Part shown: positions 14,301-25,200 of the stretch, one piece after another
Numbering within the stretch: the stretch's first letter is position 1
Layout: each line of letters starts with the position of its first letter
Origin: Porites lobata
Lineage: Eukaryota; Cnidaria; Anthozoa; Scleractinia; Poritidae
DNA length: 64,000 bases
Assembly: GCA_942486035.1 (NCBI GenBank)
Contig: CALNXK010000030.1
Span: 1,975,001 to 2,039,000 of the forward strand
Reading direction: 5' to 3'
Notes under the pieces: model-generated
Databases searched by the model: none
Told to the model about the DNA's origin: nothing
What the model saw: the letters and a program-made list of their open reading frames with translations, nothing else
Program-made: the position numbers and the translations under genes

Positions 14301-15807
14301 TCAAAAGTTTACGTAGCCTACTGCAGTTCGATTAAAAGCTAAAACCATGGTGAAATCATTGCCACGTGATATTCCTTCAGATCGCCAAAAAAATCATACC
14401 ATAATAAAGGTCAGTCTATGTGTAATCCATGTGTTATAACTGTTTTACGATGAAGACGAAGCTGTTTACGTATAAGAGGTCCAAAGGTGAAACGTATGCT
14501 TACAAAAATGCTGGGTCGAGCCACCTTCAACTTTATTTCCAGTCATGAATTGGGACATAATAGAATTAAAATTTTGTAAATAATTATAATCAAGATCTCA
14601 AAACTTCATGGTAATGACTTTCAAAATAATTAACCGCAGAACGCATTTACATTTGTGAATGATGGGAAGCTGTCATGCAGCGGTCATCCTGTTATGTTAT
14701 AGAGTGTTTTCACATAACGTCACGGTGGCCATATTGCATGTTGTCCCAAAACAATGAAACAGCGGCCATGTTGGTGTCCCAAACCAGTCCCCTGGGAGTT
14801 GAACTCTTTTCTTATGCAAACGCTTTCTTTTGTTCCGATGGATTTGCATATATGCTGGCCACGTGAGTGAAAACACTCTATATTGGCATTATTTGTTTCA
14901 GAATTATTAGTCCAAAAGAGTGAAGTGCCTGTAAACTAGCTGGATAAGCTAAGTGCACTTTCCACTATAAACAAACCTCCCTCGCATATTCACTCCTCCT
15001 GTTCTCTCGTTGTCATATCTTGTTCTCAAGCTTTGAAGCGAAACAAACACTGTTTTGTCTTGAAGCTAAATAAGCCCAATAGAAAACGGGGCGGGGTGAC
15101 CTAACCGGCGTGACTGTTCCATTCGTCTTTGTGTCATGTAGCCTCATGTCACGGTAATGCGTTCAACATAACTGTAATCGCAATTTTGTACTTTTTGGGC
15201 AGGCTATGGTAAAATGGCTCCATCGACGGTATGGGGAAGGATATTTTGTATATTTTACGCGATATTTGGAATTCCCATCACTGGTCTAATGCTGAAATCG
15301 ATTGGCGAACGAATAACGGAGACATTGGCAAGCTTCTGGAAATTTGTGGACACAAAAATATGCAAACGAGAACATCCTCGTAGAATATACCTCAAGACTG
15401 TGGCGTGTATTTTCATTATGGTCGCTGGCATGATCCTTCTCCTAGCGGGTATTGGTAAAAGCTATGAAGGTTGGACATTCTTTGAAGGGGTCTATTTTGC
15501 ATTTATAACCCTCAGTACGATTGGCTTTGGAGATTATGTGCCCCAACACCCATCAAAACACGAGAAAGATCACCCGGGTTACGTCATTGCTTTCACAATT
15601 CTCACATTTGTCTACTTCACCTTTGGCCTTGCTATGGTGTCCAGTGCCCTTCTAGCCATCAGTCGGTTGTTTGAAGACGAGCCACCCTGGGGCTTTATTT
15701 CTTTGGTGGGTGGAGATGACGGCGAAGACGACGAAGAGGAAAAACTTCTATCCGAGAAGCGAAAAGCGCAAGAGAAAGCCAAGCTGGCAGACGGCAGTGG
15801 TCCTTAA
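2334..15807 (+). CDS. two-pore-domain potassium (K2P/KCNK) channel, 310 aa, two coding exons
   Basis: Exons 2334..2661 and 15203..15807, joined in phase 1 (ATTG|gtgagt ... gggcag|GCTATGG). The junction restores the first pore filter TTIGYGK (TIGYG at residues 108-112). The second filter is TIGFGD at 215-220. Layout is M1 (about 18-40), extracellular cap with an N-glycosylation site NIS at 64, P1, M2 (119-143), M3 (174-194), P2, M4 (236-262), then a short acidic-basic cytosolic tail (GGDDGEDDEEE). This is the K2P order; two subunits form a background K+ leak pore in the plasma membrane. The start is ATG 2334, because TAA at 2304 is in frame just upstream. Stop is TAA 15805..15807. The residue after GYG is Lys, not the TASK pH-sensing His, and the cap has no cysteine, so the subfamily is left open. 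The intron inside the GYG glycine codon is, as I recall, a shared K2P position. Confidence 0.95.
7218..7560. repeat. three diverged tandem copies of a roughly 120 bp unit
   Basis: The motif TGATTATTG...GGGAAGTAGAG.CTTACT followed by ATGTACCTCCGATATAG.ACTAAAAA starts near 7224, 7347 and 7511. The first two copies also share ACATGATAATAA.GAGTTCAA; the third is separated by unrelated sequence and ends in an AAAAC-rich run. Confidence 0.7.
8325..9345. repeat. tandem duplication of a roughly 300 bp unit
   Basis: The unit opens with CAGAATGTACACAACTGCC at 8329 and at 9039. The body (TTTTACTC..CTTCAGTCCACA through ACGTCGCAAAATATAGAAA) aligns from 8767 to 9027 and from 9071 to 9341 with scattered substitutions. 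The first copy is interrupted by the MITE at 8360..8756 and the second is not, so the second serves as an empty site. Confidence 0.8.
8360..8756. mobile_element. 397 bp MITE, ends CAGGGGCACCCAACGA, 6 bp target duplication AAAAAT
   Basis: Left end CAGGGGCACCCAACGA and right end TCGTTGGGTGCCCCTG are inverted copies. AAAAAT flanks both sides (8354..8359 and 8757..8762), and the paralogous copy at about 9060 has a single CCTAAAAATGGAAT, which is the unoccupied site. No transposase is encoded. A one-ended relative lies near 21440. Confidence 0.85.
9555..10575 (+). mobile_element. 5'-truncated, frameshifted non-LTR retrotransposon (reverse transcriptase 3' half)
   Basis: The open stretch 9614..9961 reads like the RT core of a CR1/L2-type LINE: [20 protein letters not shown], then FKCADDSTII, a decayed form of the YADD catalytic box, then NPSKLCKELTI. 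After a shift, 9993..10126 reads VHVKNKLIKANKFLHILRTL. Another frame, 10200..10425, reads CFKRKYTSKPVSVYDFLERQ and HPLLSIMPRVKPSGYN. The 3' end is AATAAAGACTTTATTATTG followed by a TTATTG/TTA array, as in LINEs that end in microsatellites. Several frameshifts and stops mean it is dead. The exact clade is an inference from motif style. Confidence 0.85.
11730..12105. mobile_element. MITE-like copy of the 'AAGAACCT' family
   Basis: CAGTAAAAATCATATAAGAACCTAG on the left and a CTGTAGGTTCTGAAAT right end, with several internal AAGAACCT/AGGTTCTT blocks, match the better preserved element at 55257..55660. Boundaries are approximate. Confidence 0.5.
14090..14262. repeat. GC-rich repeat with internal hairpins
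   Basis: A locally GC-rich island in an AT-rich intron. GCGCGCGGGG pairs with CCCCCGCGCGC, and CTCCGCAGAGG faces CCTCCGCGGCGGAG. The overlapping reading frames are low-complexity by-products. It looks like a mobile repeat, not a CpG promoter, but I have no second copy in the window. Confidence 0.35.
14699..14882. mobile_element. 184 bp MITE, TIR TAGAGTGTTTTCAC
   Basis: TATAGAGTGTTTTCAC on the left is matched by GTGAAAACACTCTATA on the right, with inner GGTGGCCAT and GCTGGCCAC also in inverted arrangement. It ends about 320 bp before the second K2P exon. Confidence 0.75.
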
Positions 15808-16375
15808 TGACTATCTAAATTAGAAGCCTTATAATCTTAATTTATGCGGATCTATTACGGTATATCTGTTTGTAATAATTATGTCGTCGGGGATAGATAG
15901 ATTGAATACGTTTTGGGATTTCGTCATCAGTGGTTTAGTGACGTCACATTGAGTCCATGGAAGGATCGTACACATTATCGACGACTGCGAAATTCATCGT
16001 CCTCAGTTGACCCCCAAGAGATTTTAACGATTGAGAAACATTTTTGTTACGGGGAAAAATGGCAGACAGAAAAATGGTAGTGAGTACCCTGTGAATAAAC
16101 GACCTTGAACTTGTTTGGAAGTACGATTTGTATGCTTTGCCACTTTGTGGCAAGAACTGTGTAGAATGGGAACCATTTGACAAGCTGATTATTGCATGCT
16201 GCTGGCCAGAAGACCACGCATCTTGTCGCAGGTAGACGGACCCCTTATAAAACGGGTAAGGAGCTGCTGATCCTGTCAAACATGGATTCAAAACGTAGGT
16301 AGTTAAAATACGATTAATTAATTTGTTGTTTGCTTTTTAAAGTTAGAGAGAAATGTAACACAATGTATCGTTTAA

Positions 16376-16445
16376 TTGTTATAATTACAATAACAGTTGT
16401 AATTGCAATTGATTACAATTACAAATTGTAATTATAATTACTATG
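16376..16445. repeat. AATTAC/GTAATT low-complexity palindromic run
   Basis: Alternating TGTAATT and AATTACA words make a locally self-complementary AT tract. Confidence 0.6.
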
Positions 16446-16649
16446 TACTATTACTGAACACAATATTATCATATCAACTTTGTTTTATAATTAGCCTTTT
16501 GAGTGGCCATCTCTTCATACTAGATTTTATTTTACTATTACAACACAGATTTTGGCAGCTCTCAGTTGCTGTTGAATTGAAAGCGGAAAAAGTTTATCAA
16601 ATCGGATACAGAGGGCTTTCAGATCGTTTGAGAGTGTAGAAACTGTTGA

Positions 16650-16800
16650 ACTTTTGTCGAACTTAACTTAGGTTCGACACACTGTACGCCGTCTGAATCA
16701 GATGTCGCGCCAGTGTCGCTCCAAAGTCGAACTTATTCAGTTAGGTTCGGCACATGAAAAGTACGGCGTCTGAACCAGGCCTGAACCAGGCCTAAGTCCC
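16650..16800. mobile_element. fragment of a 'TCGAACTT/CGTCTGAA' repeat family
   Basis: Repeated GTCGAACTTA, GGTTCG.CACA and GCCGTCTGAATCAG words recur with the element around 31895..32650. No clean ends are visible. Confidence 0.4.
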
Positions 16801-16888
16801 GAAATTTTTTCGGGTTAATTTGCACCTCTGCGACGATCACATCGTCATTTAAACTTAAAATTACTTACTTCATCGAAACGGCCAATCT

Positions 16889-17035
16889 GGCCCCAGTTGT
16901 TCAAAAGTGGGATAGCACTATTCACTTGATAAATCTCTATCCAGAGGATAATGCAATTGGTTTCTATAATACTCAACCACTGGATAATGATTTATCAGGT
17001 GGATAGCGCTATCCAGCTTCTGAACTACTGGGGCC
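16889..17035. mobile_element. 147 bp foldback MITE, ends GGCCCCAGTTGTTC
   Basis: GGCCCCAGTTGTTCAAAAG on the left and CTTCTGAACTACTGGGGCC on the right form long inverted repeats; the inner arms carry GGATAGC.CTATCCA. It has no coding capacity. Confidence 0.85.
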
Positions 17036-17037
17036 TG

Positions 17038-17590
17038 TTCTTTTGGTGGCCATTTTGAATTTTGCTGTGAGCATGTGCGAGGTCTGGAACCCGGAAATCT
17101 TCGGAGATTGTCTCTTATGATATGGAGGGACTTTTCACTTTATTATGGAGCATTTCCAGACCTGCACCGTTCTAAAGCTCTTATTTCATTGGTCCCCTTT
17201 AATCTGCCCTTCCATTGTTTTCAGGGATAGGGGTATTGTTATGTCACAATCTCTATTGTTTTCCCAGCCAATCACAAACAATCTTTCAAATGGGTGCAGA
17301 TTGCCCGTCCCATTCACGTGTCCAGCAGCTGTGCAAATTTATTGGAACAAAAGAAAGTTTTATCAAAAACGTTCAACTCCCACAGGAATAGTTTTGTACA
17401 CCAACATGGCGGCCGTTCATTGATTTGGACACCAATATTGCGAACGCGACGTCCTGTGAAAACGCTCTGTAGTCGGATTGGACCTTCTGACAGTTTTCCG
17501 CGGAATTACCTACTGTCCCAGGCCCGAAAGAATTCTAGTTCCAGACTTCCCACCAGCCGTGCTCAAAATTCAAGACGGCCACTAAAGAAA
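17038..17590. mobile_element. about 550 bp element with TIR CTTTTGGTGGCCATTTTGAA
   Basis: The left arm TTCTTTTGGTGGCCATTTTG is matched in inverted form by the right arm near 17548..17590 (TCAAGACGGCCACTAAAGAA). It abuts one MITE on each side, giving three elements head to tail. The reading frames inside look random. Confidence 0.65.
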
Positions 17591-17595
17591 ACACA

Positions 17596-17773
17596 ATTCA
17601 CTATTTTCACTGAGACCATAATGCACCTCGTCCCCCCCCATCAAATTTGCGTAACCATTGTCTTCAATTTCTGTTTGGACGGCTGTAATACCCAGGAGAA
17701 ATTGGAAACAATGGTTACGTAAAATTTTGGGGGGTTGAACGAGGTGCATTTAGTTTCTGTGAAAATAGTGAAT
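17596..17773. mobile_element. 178 bp foldback MITE, ends ATTCACTATTTTCAC
   Basis: The ends ATTCACTATTTTCAC and GTGAAAATAGTGAAT are perfect inverted copies. Inside, AATGCACCTCGT faces ACGAGGTGCATT and GTAACCATTG faces CAATGGTTAC. A diverged second copy lies at about 61497..61676 upstream of haspin. Confidence 0.85.
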
Positions 17774-18616
17774 GCCCGCATTAGTAAAGTAATGTGCATT
17801 TACTTATTTTCATCTAATGAAATGTGAAGGCCTTCTGTGATTTGAAGCGGGATATCGGCTGATACCCTACTTGGTAACACTTTATAGGTTAGTTGGTTCC
17901 TGAAAGTTTACGACAAAATGATTCAGTATGTTGTAATGGGCTCTTTGCAGAATACGGCAAGCAACGCGCAGAGGGGCAACAAAAACAAAGAAATTACATC
18001 ATTCAAGAAGCTAAATATCCTTTCTTTTCAAGGTCCCATTGCGATGTTTGCCATCCAGCAAGGTGAACCATTTGACCGTTGTCTGCAAAGAGCCCATTTG
18101 GGTGGATGCCTATGAGTATTTAGCATAAGTAAAATTTGAATACCATAATACACGGACTAGTTCCCAGTCCCCTATGTTATGAAATAGGGCAATGTGTGAC
18201 ATGCCATGGTCCTCGTTTCGCAAAATAAGTTTTTGCCAGTCAAAGCACTTTCGTTGGAACCTTTTGTTAGTGATGATTTAAGGTATTAGCCTACGCGAGG
18301 TTCGATTGAACATGTAACAATAATTAGATGTGTTACGTTTCTCTCTTCACTACTGACTGACGAAGGCCCATGTATAAATCATAGTAAGTAGAGGAGACTG
18401 TTTATGAAGTCCACCAAAAATAAGAGATAAAAAGAAAATAGTGCTGCTCTTTATATTGGGAGCTATCTGACCGTGCACAATTTTGTATTATTTTTTGGAC
18501 AAATATTGTGACTGAAGAAATGAATGGAACTTTTCCATCGGTCAGTTTTTCAAAAAGATAGAAAAGCTATGGCTGGTGTATAATGTATTAAAATTTTGCT
18601 CTGCTGACCGTAGAAC

Positions 18617-18692
18617 CTCCAGTAGCTGCTCAGTGGTTGGAGCATCCAATTTGCAACTCGGAGGGTCGTGAGTTGGAATCTGACTACTGGAG
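18617..18692 (+). repeat. tRNA-like sequence with Pol III signals (SINE or decayed tRNA)
   Basis: The 5' CTCCAGT and 3' ACTGGAG can form a perfect 7 bp acceptor stem 76 nt apart. An A-box-like TAGCTGCTCAGTGG carries three extra bases, and the B-box region GAGTTGGAATC departs from GGTTCGAATCC. A run of seven T follows at about 18701. The D-arm insertion and poor B box argue against a working tRNA. Confidence 0.5.
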
Positions 18693-21439
18693 CTTCAATC
18701 TTTTTTTCTGAGCTTTCTGATGCTTGATTTCCCTCTCAAAATTGAATGTTGTGCACGGTTAAGTCCAGAAAAGCTAACGAAAACGTAAAACAAAGAAGTA
18801 TGACGGACTTCATAGCCATTGCACCCTATTAACTAAACATAGACTAATGGCGTCTGGTGGATTTCAACATTATGCTAACATAACGGCAAGAACAAGGTAA
18901 AGTAATTTATTTTGGCTTTTTCTCATGTAGTTAAGATGTCACCGTTTTCTCATTGACGTCATTTTCGTGTGTTTGCGTTGCTAGAGAAAGCGAGGCTAAA
19001 AAAAATAAATAGATGATATCTATGGATATAGAGATAACGGAAAATACTAACGAGCCAAATACCGTGATTGATCGAGCAATATATTTATTTTTGTAACAAT
19101 TATTTAAACATATTGATGTCTGTCTAAATCTGTTAGCCAAATTTAACATTGCGTTTAATGCTTTGATATTTTACTTCTCTCTCAAGAATCTTTAGATGAT
19201 ATATATCTGTTAAATGGTTATATTAGTAATTTTACTTTTCTTCCACACAAGGCAACTTTGTGTGACTCTTTATGGGCTCATTTCTGGACCAAAGATAGGC
19301 CCAGTCTTTCTTAATGAACAGTTATTTCTGAAATACTTTGATTTACATTAATTTGCTTTGTTTAATGATAGAAAAATTCCGGCAGCCACTCTCTTGACCA
19401 ATAAGGAGTAATCTTTGTTATTAAGTAACAAGAATTTTCGGTTTAATTGGAATTAGTACTTAGGGGTAAAGTCAAAATTCTGGTTGCTAAAGTGTCTCAT
19501 TCTAAAACCTGGGCCGAGTTGCAAAAAGCGACTTGATTAAGAGGGTTTGCAACCGTTCCCAGTATTTAGAAGGGTTTTTTACGCTCGTTTATGTACCCTC
19601 GGCCAAGTTATTCGTGATAACGTGCAAAAAATTCATGCGGCACAAAGAGAATAAATGCTGCGTAGTGCAACTTGTCCCTGATCCTTGAGAAATTCAGATG
19701 CCACTCTTAAATCGTGCAAATTTTCAGACCACAACGGTCTTCACCATAGCTATTACATATAGAAGAGAATACTCCATGATTTTATATTGAGAGAGACCAG
19801 GCCATAGGATAAATATCTGATTCGCCCAAGCTACAGTGTTTTCTTGAATGAACTCCTGCGGACGGCCGGGTGGCACTGAGTTGTAGAAAGAAGCTCAGAA
19901 ATGTGTGATCAGAACGACGGTATTGGTTACCATCTCGGCCCCAACGCCCGAAAACATCATTTTTTTAATGGGAAATGACCCAGAGGTTTATAGATTTGAG
20001 AAAGCACACTAGATCGAAATTTCAGTGACAAACATTGTTGATAGAAAATAATGTTTCTCCTTACTTAGTAGGGAAGTGAGTTCCAATTATTCAAGGTAGA
20101 TAACTTAAAATATCGGACGTAGTGATTGTGACTCTGGAAGCCACAGTAAAGCCTCGGGAAAGGCTAAATAACGTTTGTCCTTCATTGTAAACTTTAGATA
20201 GGGAATGGGGAAATTTTACCCTGCGATATCGATTAGTTCTCAGAGTATAAAAATGTATTTAAACATTATATCTATTCGAGGTGTTCTGGTTGCAATGTCA
20301 GACTTGGATTGAGTGAATGTTTAAGTAAATATTACCACAATTTTTAGGGAGTTTTAATTGCACTTATACGTACTTTTACTAGGTCGATGGAAAGTAAGCG
20401 CCAAGCTAGTTTAACATGAGAAAGAAACATTAAATTTCAAGTCCAAAAGTGTTCCGAGCTAAAACTAGCCAGAAGATTGTATCAATTTTGTGAGAGTAAT
20501 TTTCAACTGACAATTAAAAATTCTGAAAACAGGAGCGTAGTGTTAGTTTCGTTTCTGTGTTGACATTACAACCATTACACATGAAATAACTGATAAAAAA
20601 AATTGTGAAACCTCAAACGTTTTTCAAACGACAACTTTTTTGCTTAACTTATTTATTTAAATTCTGTTCTTCGTCTTAAGATGGAATTGTTTCGTCATTA
20701 ACTTATGCCGTCAGAGATGGTGGTCCCATGACTGCTGCATAAAATAGGTTAGTCAGTAGGCCAGTTCCAAGATGACTCGAGCCTCTTTTTCTAAACGAGG
20801 GCGAAGTCTTTAAAATGAAAATATTTTTTTTTGTTTCCGCTAAAATAAAACCTATTTTCACGTGAAGAGTTTTGCAATTGGCCTCGTTTTGGAACTTGTA
20901 AACGGACTATTCTATTGGACCAGCTGCCTGATCATGTGATTTTACTTTAAACGACCAGAGTCCTTTGGGATTATAATTTCCTCCGCAAATGACAACGATT
21001 GCCTCAGAAACCTCTCGGCTTGCAAAACATAATGATTTAATTTAATAGGAAAAACGGATTCTGGTAGTTATTGTAAGTGAAAAGGCCATCATACTTAGAG
21101 GTAAGCATTTTTTCTGTTAAAAATCAAAATGTCGTTCAGTTGTCTTCTTGAAGCCTCTTTTGTATTTTTAATTTGACAAATCATTTTTTTTTGCTTTTTA
21201 CCATTATATTTTTATTACGTTTGGTCATGATTGTCGTTAGATAGAGGTAAAATGTAAAAAGAATATCAATGATAACAGACTCAAAGCCAATATTTTAACA
21301 CTTGGTGGTTTAACTTTATTTTCAAACATAAATACAGTAATGTGGAAAGAAAAAACTGGAGACGATGTGAATGTTGAAAGCGTTGAATAAAAGAACGAGT
21401 AAAGAACATGGTTTACTTTCACTGTCTTCCAAGACTGTT

Positions 21440-21740
21440 TAAAGGCACCCAACGACTGTTTTTCTTTTGGAAACTCACTGTTCGAAGGAGCAAATATTGC
21501 CTAGAAAATTCTAAAGCTAGGGCTCGAGAAAGGCTACAAATTTCTGGGTAACTGTTCTCCTCGACAAAGATTTCGGGGCTTTTCTGCTGACTTACCCATC
21601 ATTTTTCGGACCGGTTGTGTTTCATATTTTATTACCAAGATATTGCGATTACGGTCCCCTAAACATTTTGGTGTAAAGACAAAACGTCCCCCAGAATCAC
21701 TCTTATGAACGTACGGCTTCTCCCTCCTGTTGAACTTTCG
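21440..21740. mobile_element. one-ended relative of the CACCCAACGA MITE
   Basis: GGCACCCAACGACTGTTTTT at 21442 matches the terminus of the element at 8360, followed by a similar CTGTTCGAAGGA region. The opposite end was not found, so the right boundary is a guess. Confidence 0.35.
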
Positions 21741-22264
21741 AACGGATCCATCAGGGTAGCCAACATCTACATTTCTACATCTACATTTATTAAGTTGATA
21801 AAATCTTGTAAGACATCACATCAACTGTAACAACAATTTCGGATGACAGTTTCGGATGAGACGAAAAATCCAGTACGTAAAACTTTCGAGAGGACTAAAG
21901 TTCCCCTGAGACATCCGAACATATAAATAGTAAAAAAGTAAAAAAAATGTAGTTTATTTCGAGACACCCCTCCCCCCACCAACCGCCTATTTACAGGGTC
22001 TGGATCCATGGAAGGCTGAAACACTACAGGGGGGATCTTTGTGGATGAATAATACAACTGGTATGAAAAAAAAATGTGGTTTATTGCTATTGAAGTAAAA
22101 AAATAGTAAAAAAATCCTGGATAAAAGAACTTAACGAAAAGCCTATTAAAAAAAAGTGGGATAAAATACAATTAAAAGCTGGTAAAGCTGGTATCCTGGC
22201 TACAAATTCGTTCAACTCTTGCCCTTAAAGTCAGTTTTAAGTAACATGAAAGTTGTCCACGATT

Positions 22265-25200
22265 TTAGAAATGCAACCCAAGCAAAAACAGCCAGCACGC
22301 CACGAACATAGGAGGGAATGATCGGAGCCGCGTAACACCTGCCTCGGTGGGTGCTTGCCAGTCTTTTGGTGGGAGAACATTTTCCTTGAATGATATCTCT
22401 CCGACAAAGTTACCAGGGGGAGTATACCGAATCACTATGACAAACCGGCCATCTTGCCTGGTGGCAGAAGCCGCGCCTATTTGCTTCGTCGTTTTCCACA
22501 CAATCTAAGAAAAAGTATGATATTAAAATAAGATATATATATCGTCGTCTTGTGTGAACATTTGAAAAAATAGTTTTATTTTTCTTGTTTTGTGTTAACC
22601 ATCACTTTTTACTAACCACTCCTTTTTTTCACTAATTATTTGATATCAAAGCCTTTTGTCTTTGTCTCAATAAAATGCGGGAGAAGCTCAATAAGATAAC
22701 TTCACGTGCTTTCTAAGACGGTTTAACCAGTTTGACGGGTTTTAGGTCGTTAAATGTCTTGGTTTTTGATTGTTTGACTAAAAATTAATAAAGGTATTTA
22801 TTAGTCGACTCATGTTGTCGAAGGAATAAGCGCTAAATCGCCTGTGGCTCCAAATCTCTCAGCCGTAAAGTCATTTATTATTATGAAACTTCTATTTTTG
22901 CCGCTTTAATCAAGCAGGCAACAATTCGTTCCAGTTCAGGTTCACTGATTTCTTGGCAAGCACATCTTGGATATTTATACTGGCGCAGGCAAACTTCCTT
23001 TTCCTAGTACTAAACACAAACAAAATTTAATTATTTTGGTGTTTGATCATCCACCACCACCACCACCACCACCAGCACCACTACATCTCTATTTTTCCCT
23101 CCTCCACCACCATATTTCTTTTTCTATACAACACCACCACCAGCACCACTACATTTCTATTTTTCCCTCCTCCACCACAATTCTTTTCTTCGCTACACCA
23201 CCACGACCAAATTTTTACTAACTGTTTTCCCTCCGCTACCACCCCGACCCCATGTTTTTTTTTCATCCACCAGCACCACCGGTCCATTTCTTTTCACTCT
23301 GACACCATGTCGATAAACAAAACAATCCGTGAAATTTTATTGTTCCCCTGTCTTCTCTTGTCAAAAATGGGATGAAGCCGGTCCAATTTCCTGCCATGAC
23401 TTTATTTGATTTGAAACTCAAAAGAAAATTTGGGGAGGCCATGTGGATAAACTATCATAAACAAAACAAGCTATTTATATTTCCAGGCTGATTCAAAGAT
23501 ATTGGCAGGGCGGGCAGTTGGTTCTAAAAGCTGTTTGGGCTGTTGGGATGTTTCTTAGCCATTTTCTAGCTAGCTTTTAACAAACAGTAAATAAGATAAC
23601 TCCTTTCATATGTTAGTCGCATGTATTATTTGGTAAAATCATTTACGTGAACAACAGTTATGCACACTCCTTTGATCAACATTGGGCTACATTTTTTCCG
23701 AACCACCTGTTGTAAGCTTGGACTTGATCCTCACTTCAAATGTTTGAGTTTTGCGCTGCCACAGTTGACGCAAAAGGCTATTTTGCGTCATTTTCGAGAC
23801 CACATTAGAAGTTTTTGCGCTTTGTCGAAAACAATTAAAATTAAGGAATACTATCTTTTTTTTCGAAAATGATTTCCGTCAGTCTTAACTCACCTGTGTA
23901 AAATGTCCTGTTTCCAACGAAAATCCAGGTTTGTTGAAATCATAATCTTTAATCTCATTGTAGAAAGCTTGTGTGGCTGCAGCACATGGCTCATTGGGAA
24001 CAACTGTTGACATGTAAAGGTTTTCTCCTTCATTAGGTATGTTAGTCGCATGCTCAAATAGGTTGTTGTCTGCTAAGTAACTGGCCCAGACCGCCGCATT
24101 CCTGGCAAGGGTTTCATTCCAAACCACTGTTTCAACCTGTATATGTCGCGGAAACAAAAGTAACAATCTCCATAATTTTTGTTTTATTTGAAACTATTCA
24201 ACCAACTTTATGAAAGGTACATCGGACTGATCCATATCTGACTTTGTCGGTGGTAATGGTAGCAATTTTGGGAGAAAACAGAGCGTTTGTTTTTTACATT
24301 CTTTTGTGTTTCGAGTTTAGGCGTCCGACCCGTAGTCTGGTATGATCGCCAATATTCTCACCTAATGGTTCTCGGTACACAAACGACGGGGGCAGGCGTT
24401 TCAGAAAAGCGTCAAATGCAGTAAAGGTTTAGCGAGAGCGCACGTCTCCTCGCGTCGCTTATCCCCGTCGAAGCGCATCTAAATTTAGGATTTCTTCTTC
24501 TGATGATTTGTTTCGAGTTACCCAACTCTCCCGCGGCCAAATGGAAGAGAGATCCTCAGCTTTTACAGTGAGACAGAGTGCGATCTGGGTACAAAATTAG
24601 TTTCTGCTGGGCAAATTAGAACCGGCGAATTACCGTTGACAGGAGGAACGGTGTAGGTCAACAAAAGCCGGATAATGATATGGAACCCAGGATGTAATCA
24701 TTATCGTCTCGAATACAGACAAAATCAATCTTAAGTCTGTAGAAGTCGTTTGACCTTAAACAAGCTCGAGTTAGAAAACGATTTCGATTTATACAATAAT
24801 CAAATTAAATGATGATACCTTTTAGTATCTTTTGTTATCAGGCAATAAAATTTGCTTTTCATTCTCCATGATAATTGGCAAAACCACTTTAACTTGCTCC
24901 GGGTAATATGCATTTTTCGTAGAGTAAGTCTTTACGACTTTTACTTACCTGATGTTGCTGACGGTAGTCGTTGTGCCATTTCAAGCACTGATCTTTAAAC
25001 GAGAGAGTGGTTTCTGAAAAAGAAAATATCAAGAAAAAATTGCTATTAAAGAGGCAATATCATGGGGATTACAGTCGACCCTTTGCTAACCGCCATGAGA
25101 TTTTGTTCCACCTACTACTGACCAATACACTTGCTGTTTGTGTCACTTTATTGTCTCAAACGAAAAAAAATACCTTTTGAGAAAGCTCTAACAGTTATTT

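Larger units (their letters stand above)
2662..15202 (+). other. 12.5 kb intron of the K2P gene
   Basis: The donor is gtgagt at 2662 and the acceptor gggcag ends at 15202. The intron contains no further recognisable exon. It holds the tandem repeats, MITEs and retrotransposon relic listed separately; about 2.7-7.2 kb and 12.1-14.0 kb are featureless AT-rich sequence to my reading. Confidence 0.85.
15808..22264. other. intergenic region between the K2P and CAP genes
   Basis: The two genes converge, so both 3' ends point here. A possible K2P poly(A) signal is AATAAA near 16094. The stretch 16.6-17.8 kb is packed with MITEs. The stretch 19-21.4 kb shows no gene or repeat I can support. Confidence 0.6.

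Noticed and set aside
23043..23375. His-rich and Pro-rich frames on + and a Trp/Val-rich frame on -
   Set aside because: They are translations of the CCA minisatellite in the CAP gene intron.
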